Assembly: GCF_016802725.1 (NCBI RefSeq) | Contig: NC_052668.1 | Location: 8,960,001 to 9,024,000, forward strand | Direction: 5' to 3' | DNA length: 64,000 bases | DNA from: Solenopsis invicta | Lineage: Eukaryota; Arthropoda; Insecta; Hymenoptera; Formicidae | Shown here: one piece after another, positions 56,217 to 64,000 of the stretch | Layout of the letters: every line of letters starts with the position of its first letter | How positions within the stretch are numbered: the first letter of the stretch is position 1 | Notes under the pieces: generated by a model | Told to the model about the DNA's origin: nothing | Database searches by the model: none | The model's input: only the letters and a program-made list of their open reading frames with translations | Translations under genes and position numbers: made by a program

Positions 56217-57294
56217 GACCGGTACGGGTGCCCCCGGTACTCCGGGGGGGTCGGCTTATGGCGCAGGCCCTGGGGATGTGACATCCAGGGCACGGACCTC
56301 CACACGCCCCCTACACACCCATGCGGAGGAGCCATCAAGGGCTCGCCCCGCATGGGCTTTCAGGGGTCCCCGCCTCCGACAGCGGGGGCACCGTCACGGG
56401 TGGCGCCACCCGGGGGGCCCCACGGACGGGTCGGGCAACGGAAGCGACGCCCCTTCCGCACCCTAGCCGCCGTGGCGACCAGCACGTCCACCCAGGGGGG
56501 TGACAACTCCCCTGGGGGGACAAGACTCCGGCCCGGCACCCGCTTCGGAAGGGACGCCGTCGCGGAATGCCGGGCCAGCCAACACCGTCCCGGGCCCCGC
56601 CTCGGAATACTTCCGAGCGGCCCCGGAGCCAGTCCAGCCCGCAACCTCGGGGAGGGTTTCCCACGAGAAACGCGCTGGACTGTCCTCCACCGCTCCGACC
56701 CTGCCCCGGAATAAGTCCGGGCGGCCCGGAGACGACCCAGCCCGCTGGGTCCGGTAACCGGGGTCCCAGCGGTCCGTCTCGTCCGATTTGGAGCGTCGAG
56801 GAGCTCCGTTCCAGGACGGATCCTTTCACAGAAAACCCCTCAACGCGGTCCGCACGCGCCCTCGGCCCTGCCTCGGAAAAGTCCGAGCGGCCCGAGGGCC
56901 GTCCCGACCCGATGCATCGAGGAGGGTTTCCCACGATGCACGTGCCGGGACACCCACGCCGCTCCGACCCTGCCCAGGAATACGTCCAGGCGGCCCGGAG
57001 ACGGCCCAGCCCGACGGGATTGGCCGCGCCAAACCCGCCGGCCCGTCCTTCCCGGAGGGACTGGCTCTCCCCGTGCCAGGACGCGAGCCGCGAAAACGAC
57101 ACCGTCCCCAGACACAGGGATTACCAGCCCCTCTTCTTCCCGTGCCCGCCGCGCCGGGAGGCGCCTTGGGCAAGGCATTTGCCTTCGATCTGAAGACAAA
57201 TGCCTTTCACGTGACCTCTTGGCCCCCATCCCCGAAGACATCCGGGGATGGAGTTCACCCTCTCACCACGTTGAGGTGGGTCACATCAAGAGGG
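56217..57294 (-). promoter_or_regulatory. R1-like 5'UTR with ~271-bp tandem monomers
   Basis: A GC-rich block around 56595-56755 recurs at ~56866-57025 (CTCGGAA...GTCCGAGCGGCCC, GAGGGTTTCCCACGA, CCGCTCCGACCCTGCCC), an offset of 271. By analogy with LINE monomers it may hold an internal promoter. Confidence 0.6.
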
Positions 57295-57577
57295 TTACTC
57301 CAGTAGCCTTCTAGCGTGGTGATTTGAGCTTCAATTATGCCGATAATTATATTCTCAGATTTGATACTCTTCCTTAGATTTTTGCACGTTCGCGCAATGC
57401 GTCCATGCAACTCCTGCTGTGCGCACAGTAGTTGTTTGTGAGCTGCACTTATCACTTACGATGTTCACTGTCCAAAAATGAAATCGTACACCGTCGTACT
57501 CACTGACACGACCGCAAATCACTAGGTTGCCGTCTTGACGACGACAATCCGGCTCGAAGGAAAGTAATAACCAAGAA
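57255..57577 (-). pseudogene. BEL gag N-terminus and leader
   Basis: SAAHKQLLCAQQELHGRIARTCKN... reaches EAQITTLEGYWS, where the R1-like element begins. Gag resumes at 49213 as KAEKYHKQ. The primer-binding region beside the 5' LTR was not identified with confidence. Confidence 0.75.
57295..57310 (+). repeat. 16-bp target-site duplication, right
   Basis: TTACTCCAGTAGCCTT as at 49214-49229. Confidence 0.85.
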
Positions 57578-57971
57578 TGTAGCAAACTACACTGTTTTTT
57601 TTTTGTCGAATAATGATGAAAGAGTACGAGGTCAGGTAATCAATTAAACAAAAATGTTTCACTAATACTTAGCATTTATTGCTTACCGAACAATAACAAC
57701 AAAAAAAGGAAAAGCGAAATAATCGCGAGTAATCAGCGTTGCTTTATATCGTAAGAGCGCTCGCAAAACGACTGACTCGTCTAGAATTCCGCGTCGCGAC
57801 TCTGCCTCGGTATTTACCGTCGACGATCACGCATCCGAACGATGATTCTCGTCAACCGTAAGAACCGACAAATACAATTACGATCGTAAACAACGCCCCA
57901 AATAGTTGAACTAAGAGTATACTTGCTTGGCAGTAAATTTAATTTAAAAATATTTGTCGCATTTTCCAACA
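57578..57971 (-). repeat. BEL 5' LTR (394 bp)
   Basis: Pairs with 43742-44127, with the same TGTT...CA ends on the minus strand. Confidence 0.88.
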
Positions 57972-57976
57972 AAAAT

Positions 57977-58747
57977 AATAATTTTTGTAAAAAATTAGAA
58001 AATGAATACAAGGTTCAATGCTCCTAAAGAATAATAATCCAAATGTGACAAGAAGAGCTTTAGGGCCGTGCAGGGTATTGTACGCCAATACAAATAAATA
58101 CAAATGTAAATAGAGTAAACGGTTCGACCATTTAATAACTAGTCATGTTCAGTACAATGAATCTATAAAATCGAAACAATTAAATAGCAAATCATATCAT
58201 AAACTTAACGCAACATAAATCAATAAATTAAGATCTTACCGAATATATCTGCGATATCTGCTTACGTAAACGTACCACATTAAAAATGGCTTATTAAAAG
58301 GTGTCGAAAAGCGTCTTATTTCAAGATGTATCCTCGAGAAACGAGCGAAAGGACATCGTTTTCGGAACATGAGTCTAGGTAAGTCCGTACAAAAAAAAAA
58401 CAACAATATTCAACATCAGAATGTAAAAAAATTAAATAAATATATAAATACAGATAAAAATAATAAAAAATAATAATAAATAAAATAGATAAAAAGCTGT
58501 ACAAGTCAAGATAATAAAATTGTAAGAAGGAAAAAACTAACGTAAAGTCAAAATAAAAATTTATAAATAAAGAGCTGTACAAGTCAATGAAAAGAATAGT
58601 ATAGATCATATACCTATGAGTCCCGAAAACTATATCCTAAAAGTTGCTGGTACGAATGTCCATTACAGAGTTGTAAAACGAATAAAGTAGAGAATTGTCG
58701 AACAGAACGATATGAGTAGAAAAAGGGAGGGGGGGAAGAATCGGACG
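57977..58747. other. AT-rich sequence, nothing recognised
   Basis: The long low-complexity frame at 58316-58609 is Tyr/Leu/Phe-rich translation of AT repeats and is not supported as a gene. Confidence 0.5.
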
Positions 58748-59582
58748 TTAAGGAGGGGAAATACGATCGAGAATAGGAAAATACGCGTCAGAAAGCAGTT
58801 CGGTATCACTTTGTTTGTTGAGTCTTTTTTGTTGTCTCTTTATGTGTAACATTTCAGATATCGATTTTTTTTTAAAGGATGATTCTTTACCTAAAATTTT
58901 TATTATTCCAATTAAAATCATGATTGTTCTCGATGCAATGTTTAATAACGGAAGGAGAACTGAATTTTCTGATATCCGATTAATGTTCCGTAACTCTTTT
59001 AAGTTGACGTTTTGTCTATCCCACATAAGACGACTCACAATCTCTACAATTAATTTTGTACACTGCATCATTGCACGATAATCGGTCGATGTGGTCTTTT
59101 CCCGCGGTTATAAATTTATTAAGTTTGAAAAGGATAAACGCTATGTTGCAGTCATACTTATTAGGGAAAGACAAAAATTTATCTGATACCGACTTAATAT
59201 AAAGGATGTAATACCTTTTCACAACTCCATCCGCCACGTCAGTGTCATTTTTATAAAAAAGGTGTTTTAATCTAAAATGAATCATGGCAAAGATAAAATT
59301 TAATGGATAGTTATTGTCAAGTAAAATATTAATGATAACAGTGAAATTTTTTTGATGAAATTGTGGATGTGATAATGAAATTATTCTGTCCACCATACCA
59401 AAAACAACATCTTTTTTATGACACAACGGGTGATGTGAAAGAAAATTTAGGTATCTTTCCGAAAAGGTAGGTTTACAATACTGATCGAAAATAATCACAT
59501 TGTTGCATTTTATCAATAACACGTCAAAAAAAACTGATTTTTTCTTCTCTATCTCCATTGTGAATTGCAGGCGGTCATGCAC
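58748..59582 (-). pseudogene. Penelope-like connector and GIY-YIG nuclease remnant
   Basis: 59016-59582 (KKSVFFDVLLIKCNNVI, LSHHPLCHKKDVVFGMVDR) is the RT-nuclease connector. It ends VYKINCRDCESSYVG, the start of the GIY-YIG domain with its Cys pair. A frameshift then moves to 58748-59071 (ILGKESSFKKKSISEMLHIK, NKQSDTELLSDAYFPIL), the domain's C-terminal half. Confidence 0.85.
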
Positions 59583-60494
59583 GGAATTAAAAGTGTCAAG
59601 AATACAGGATAGTGTATTCGGGTGCTGCCAGTATGATATTGACTACATATCTAAAATAGAACGGTAGATGGAACGGAAGGTTTTTTTTATCGCACTACGT
59701 TCCAAATCCTGCATGACCGGATCTGCTAAAATAGGAGATAACGGAGAACCCATTGGTAAACCAAAGAACTGTTTGTAAACAACGTTATTAAACTTAAAAA
59801 AAGTGGAGTCTAATATTAAATTAAGTGCCTTAAGGAATTCAGCAAGGGGGATAAGAGTCTTATGTGAAATCAAGTCCCATCTCGACGTGACGTTTTCCAC
59901 CGCTAAGTCTTTTGGAACATTAGTAAAAAGAGACACGACGTCTAGAGATGCTAATACATGACCTGATTCCAAGTTAAAACCATTAAGCTTGTTAACTAAA
60001 TGGTAGCTATTTTTTATGAAACTAAGGGCTTCCGGTATACTATTGTAAATAATTTGGTGTAAAAAATTAGCTAGTGAATATAATGGACTGTTTATTGATG
60101 ATATTATTATTCTAAGTGGGTTATTCTGCTTGTATATCTTTGGTAAACCGTAGGCTCTTGGCAACATCCCATCGATTGTTAAAATACTCCTATATGTCGA
60201 TTGTTTAATATAATTGTTTTTCAACCAATTGGAGAGGAGAGAGCGCGCTTCTTTAGTTAATTTTGCGACAGAATCTTTTTGTACGCGTGTGTAGGTAGAT
60301 TCGTCAGAGAGCATTCCTTCCACTCTCAAAATGTAATCCTTTTTATCAAGAGTTACATTTATATTGCCTTTATCAGCTTTGGTGAAAAGGATATCAGGAT
60401 GCTCTCTAACAAATTTTCTCGTGGTTTGCAACCAATTGGAAATGAGTTGGTCGTTAGGGCTTACAGTACGTCCATTGCGGAACAGATCACCCAA
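59583..60494 (-). pseudogene. Penelope-like reverse transcriptase
   Basis: The 283-codon frame 59643-60494 contains FTKADKGNINVTLDKKDYI, LPRAYGLPKIYKQNNPLRI, ASLDVVSLFTNVP and FGLPMGSPLSPILADPVMQD, the Penelope RT motifs in order. The active-site box, after a stop and frame change, reads YVVN (59638-59649) instead of YVDD. That alone should abolish activity. Related sequence continues into 59016-59582. Confidence 0.9.
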
Positions 60495-60801
60495 GATCGA
60501 TATTGACTAGTTTCTAATTGCACTGTGTATGTTATCTTTGTATTTAGAAATGTTGTACTCAATAATTTTTGTTCTGAGCAAAGCCCTGGACTAGTGACAG
60601 CAGCACACAGATATAAAACAAAAAACCTAATAATAAAATAAAAGAAATAAAATTTAAAAACCGCCTCCAACCCACGTTCGGACATTACAATTTCTGTAAT
60701 GTTTATGTGATATTTAAATAATATTGCAAGGAATTAAATAAATGAATTATTTTAATAATTTATTTTATTTTTATTGTTATTCTTAATAATATTTTTAAAA
60801 T
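60495..60801. other. AT-rich spacer with a short foldback-like motif
   Basis: CTGTAATGTTTATGTGATATTT near 60692 resembles the right edge of the repeat at 9916-10140. Otherwise nothing recognised. Confidence 0.4.
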
Positions 60802-61970
60802 TGTAACGGTACGCGGTTTTGGTGTTAGACGGTGCGGTGCGGGAATTCCGGGATCAGTCCGGATAAGGCTCGTCGGTTGGTCAGGTGTCCGTAATGATCA
60901 TACCCAGAGTGTATAGTAGCAAAAGAAAGAAGATAATTTGTTTAGTAAGTAAATGGTAGTTGTTAACAAAATGATAAAGCGTGATATAAGAGAGTTCGGT
61001 ATGTTAACAGAAAGAGAGCGGTTCGCAGGTATCTAAATTATTAATCCGATTACGAGCGGAGTGATGCGCAACGCAGTTACTCAGAGATAACGCGCGGACG
61101 GAAACTAAAGACGCGTGCACAATCGGCAACAATACTTCGCATAGAAAATCAAACAAAAAGAACTTAATTAACTACTTAGGCTAGAATAGTTTACGGTAAA
61201 ATACTGAGCGGTAGATTACGCGGGCTGCTCGCTCGTACGGTCGGGGAGTCGCGGGGTGTGACGGGATTGGCTAGCGCGGTCGTGTGAGCGCGTGCGTGTG
61301 GGGCAACGCGAGTGCGGGTTGTTGCCGGCGCGTTTGCCCCCGCGATTCGCCCGAGCGCGCCCTGTGCAAATGGGCGCTCGATCGACAGGGCGCGGATGCC
61401 CTGCCAATGACTAGGTTATTGAAACGCGGCCAAATGTCGGTGCAGTAGTGAAGGTACTCGAGGACGACGGTGATTGGTCGAGAATGCTCGGCCGGTGATA
61501 ATGACGAGAATGCTTGTCGAGGATCTCGGACGTGATTGATAGAAAATGCTCGGCCGGTGATAATGACGAGAATGCTCGTTGAGGATATCGGAGTCGATTG
61601 GTCGAGAATACTCGGCCGAGGATAGCGACGGGAATGCCCGTCAAGGAGCAGGAGAGCGACGAGAATACTCGTCTTCAGGGAGCGATCGAGAATGCTCGGT
61701 CACTGGACGGGTCGGATAGTCAGACGGATCTACTTTGTGCGTTTCCACTGCCGGCTTATATATCCGAACGCGCGGCTGGGCGAACCAATCCGCGAAGTCG
61801 GTCGGCCAAGCCGGAGTGGGAGCGTTGTGGAACGCCACGGCGCGCGTGTCGCCACGTGGTCGCATGGCGAAGTTCGGCCGTGCGCGCACGTGGTCCCTCG
61901 CCACGCTCGGCGTTCGTCCTTCGACGGACGGAACGGAGGCGCGCGGACGGTGGAGAGGCGTATCGTTACA
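60802..61970 (+). repeat. Probable solo LTR (1169 bp), Ty3/gypsy-like
   Basis: Starts TGTAACGGTACGCGG and ends GCGTATCGTTACA, with AAAT on both sides (60798-60801, 61971-61974), matching a 4-bp LTR-element TSD. The interior is GC-rich with a TATATA motif near 61757 and no coding domain. No second LTR or internal region is in view. Orientation is tentative. Confidence 0.6.
61487..61690. repeat. 62-bp tandem repeats inside the probable LTR
   Basis: CTCGGCCGGTGATAATGACG-type units start at about 61487, 61549 and 61611, with a partial further unit. Each holds GAGAATGCTCG motifs. Confidence 0.75.
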
Positions 61971-61974
61971 AAAT

Positions 61975-63004
61975 TGTTACATGTAATAAATATTAACTCT
62001 TAAACACGTAAGTGGATCTGAAAGACCTCATATAAAGTTTTGAACGCTTGCTACGTGAAGACAGAATAAGATAGGAGGTTTGGACCAAGACGTAAAAAAA
62101 GTTTTAAATCTCCTCTTTCGATTGATATGGTCGATCAACTTTTTTGGTCAACTAGAATTTGAACGGCACGGCAGCAAAGTTTTGTTAGGATCAATGTGAC
62201 CCATACTCGTATACCCTGATAGCCAAATGACCGTAATCAGATGACATTTTGCTGTCACTTATTCCGCATTTAATTTCATCAAACTAAAACCAAGGTGTTT
62301 CCACAAACTGTCTATTGTTCTCACGTCATTAAAGTCTTCATTTAAATTCAGCAAATTATTATCACGCATGCACTACATTCAACTGATATGTTTGATATCA
62401 AAATGTCAGCAAGTCATTATCATACATGATATCTACACGTGAAGTTTTGTTGTCGGCAATTTGATTACTACCCTAGTAGTAATTTTCTGCAAGATTGCAG
62501 TAAATCTTGCAGCAGATTCTTGAACGATTCTGCCAACAGCACCTTATGACCTGTTTCCTCATTATATTCAATTCTTCTGAAAGATTCTGCAGTCAAATTC
62601 TTGCAAGAAATTTGTATATATCTGCTGCAATATTTGCAAAATTCTTTTACCAGAATATTAAAGTCTCAAGATGCTTTCCTGCCAAAAATGTACGATTAAA
62701 ACTAATTTAAAAAAAGGTAATCCAAATCGATCGAAATTTCTGCATCAAAAATATAAAATTTTATGTGGAACAGCGTTCCATACACACATCATGTTTTAAA
62801 AAATTGAGAGCGAGTATTCGTCTCGATGTTACAACGTGTAGCTCCTAAAGGCTCATTGAAGTATGAACCTTGGTATAAAATGGAGAGTCGGCCGCGATGG
62901 CGCTTAGACGAAGGCGCTATAACGCCTGCACTTGAAAGAAATCCCCCGCGGCGTGGCCGTCTAGCGGTGGCCCCAGCACTCACTTGTTTGCGTGGGGTCT
63001 TAAG
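61975..63004. other. Mostly AT-rich; possible decayed MITE pieces
   Basis: 62213-62460 has ends loosely like the 39160-39317 MITE. 62480-62700 has repeated CTGCAAGATTGCAG-type motifs. 62820-63000 is a GC-richer stretch with a TATAAAAT motif. None is firm. Confidence 0.35.
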
Positions 63005-63245
63005 GCCCGTATTCATAGTCGTGACTTATTTTCAAGATCGTCTTAAGTACGGTCTTAAGTTACTCTCTAGATTCATAGTCATGAATCAAGCAATTGCTTG
63101 AGTAAAATCTCAAGTCAAGACTTGTCCAAGACGATCTTGTTTGGAAACGTCTTGTTTGGTCTCGACATGATTCATAGACAGATCTTATTCAAAATAAGAC
63201 CAGACTTAAGACTATCTTATTAGTCATGAATTCATAGTCGTAATA
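63005..63245. repeat. Cluster of short palindromes (ATTCATAGTC / TCTTAAG motifs)
   Basis: Begins GGCCCGTATTCATAGTCGTG and closes near ATGAATTCATAGTCGTAATAAG, with GTCTTAAG, CAAGCAATTGCTTG and AAGACGTCTT between. Likely a MITE built of sub-palindromes. Confidence 0.5.
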
Positions 63246-63931
63246 AGACGTCTTATATGACGTATACACAGCCAAATAAGACGATCTTCGCCAAGTCGTG
63301 GTCGAAGTAGACTTAAGCAAAGCTGTAGAGTACTATTCTAACCTCAAATTAATGTTTGCTGGAGTTGAAATACTTAAATTTAAAAAAATGACAACAAAGA
63401 CAAGACTAGTTAATCGTAGATTTTTAATTCCTTTATTTTTGTAAAAACATGACTAGTATTGGAAAAAAAATATAAAAAATATTTTTAGTTTTTTTTTACA
63501 CAACTTATATATACATTAACATGCTCTTTATGCAGTTCTTCGATCTGTGCAAAAATTGCATAAAATAACTGTTAAAATTTATAATTATAATTTTTACTAT
63601 GGTACTTAAAATATAAGAGTGATTTACAATTATATAAATATAATAATATAATCAATAATGTTTGGTAGAAAAAAATATATTAAAAATGTTAAATATATTA
63701 AAAATCTCCGCGGAAACGCAATTTTGACAGCGGATAACCACATGTTATTGATTTACCGAGACGATAAATATTATATCTATCAGTATTAAATAATATTTGA
63801 ATTAAACATTAATGGATATTAAGTAAATGTTAAATAAATATAAAATAAATATGCAATTATGTTAAATTAATGTTTATGAAATTATTGTTTCAAATAAAAT
63901 TTAATGTAAAATAAATATTAAATTAATGTTA
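63246..63931. other. AT-rich sequence, nothing recognised
   Basis: No coding pattern. It ends at the TA target of the next element. Confidence 0.5.
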
Positions 63932-64000
63932 TTAGGAGTACAAATTGAAAACCGCCGTTTTTTGTCAAAATTTGAGGTTTGATTGTTGAAAAATGGTTAC
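63932..64000 (-). mobile_element. Terminus of a second mini-mariner-family element, cut by window end
   Basis: TTAGGAGTACAAATTGAAAA preceded by TA. The next ~50 bases are the reverse complement of 17081-17150, the transposase-3' end of the 16630-17150 element. The transposase would be on the minus strand, beyond the window. Confidence 0.88.

Larger units (their letters stand above)
49230..57294 (-). mobile_element. Full-length R1-like LINE inside BEL gag (8.1 kb)
   Basis: Poly(A) (T run ~49230-49243), 3'UTR to ~50036, ORF2 50037-53181, ORF1 53171-56216 and 5'UTR to 57294. A 16-bp TSD flanks it. It splits BEL gag at codons for EGYWS. It is the best-preserved GC-rich LINE here: ORF2 has two frameshifts and ORF1 has one. 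Three-knuckle ORF1 plus APE-RT-CCHC ORF2 fits the R1 clade. It is not in rDNA. Confidence 0.92.
43742..57971 (-). mobile_element. BEL/Pao LTR retrotransposon (interrupted)
   Basis: Direct LTRs at 43742-44127 and 57578-57971 enclose gag, zinc knuckles, RT, RNase H and integrase in BEL order on the minus strand. AAAAT flanks both outer ends (43737-43741, 57972-57976), a typical 5-bp TSD. Without the R1-like insertion the element is ~6.15 kb, normal for BEL. The polypurine tract GGCGGCCGGAA lies beside the 3' LTR (left). Confidence 0.92.
58748..60494 (-). mobile_element. Penelope-like element fragment
   Basis: The order of RT then a GIY-YIG nuclease on the minus strand is diagnostic of Penelope-like elements. 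No terminal repeats were identified. The 5' limit is near 60494 and the 3' limit near 58748. Confidence 0.88.

Noticed and set aside
56147..57241. Overlapping ORFs on both strands near 56.1-57.3 kb
   Set aside because: They lie in the GC-rich tandem-repeated 5'UTR of the R1-like element, with no conserved domain.
58316..58609. 97-codon membrane-protein-like ORF
   Set aside because: AT-rich low-complexity translation with no start context or homologous motif.

Overview
The window is an arthropod nuclear region built almost entirely of transposable elements (TEs), nested inside one another. No host protein-coding gene, true tRNA or rRNA is supported. The mix is mariner elements, a BEL/Pao retrotransposon, R1-like and purine-rich APE-type LINEs, a Penelope-like element and many palindromic MITEs. 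This fits an insect, plausibly an ant or other hymenopteran; that assignment is inference from family resemblance only.

Layout. 1-523: two tRNA-like heads facing each other. 841-9290: an AT-rich host repeat ('repeat R') split by a 1.1-kb foldback (998-2108) and a second foldback (2263-9145). The second foldback carries a full-length purine-rich LINE (3448-8576) with a 15-bp target-site duplication (TSD). 9916-10140: palindromic repeat. 11304-12533: decayed mariner. 12737-18107: second full-length copy of the LINE, minus strand, carrying a 521-bp mini-mariner whose 91-codon ORF is intact. 18847-~23560: R1-like element with ORF1 only. 24061-24830: endonuclease scrap of another LINE. 25179-28782: MITE district with nested insertions and a tandem palindrome array.

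28790-~43736: a diverged third purine-rich LINE, cut by an R1-like element (30793-36974), a nearly intact mariner (37742-39060), two MITEs (39160-39317, 39508-39650) and a foldback (40569-43081). That foldback holds an inverted copy of repeat R and a Mutator-like transposase scrap. 43742-57971: BEL/Pao element with both LTRs and a 5-bp TSD, whose gag is split by a full-length 8.1-kb R1-like element (49230-57294). 58748-60494: Penelope-like element. 60802-61970: probable solo LTR. 62200-63930: AT-rich sequence with short palindromes. 63932-64000: terminus of a second member of the mini-mariner family.

No element in view looks autonomous. Reverse transcriptase active sites are changed in the BEL, Penelope and one R1-like copy, and the best mariner has lost its first catalytic Asp. 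The most instructive content is relational: three MITE copies with 9-bp TSDs, paralogous empty sites for three insertions, palindromes with different arms but one shared loop, and R1-like ORF1/ORF2 overlaps seen in two copies.
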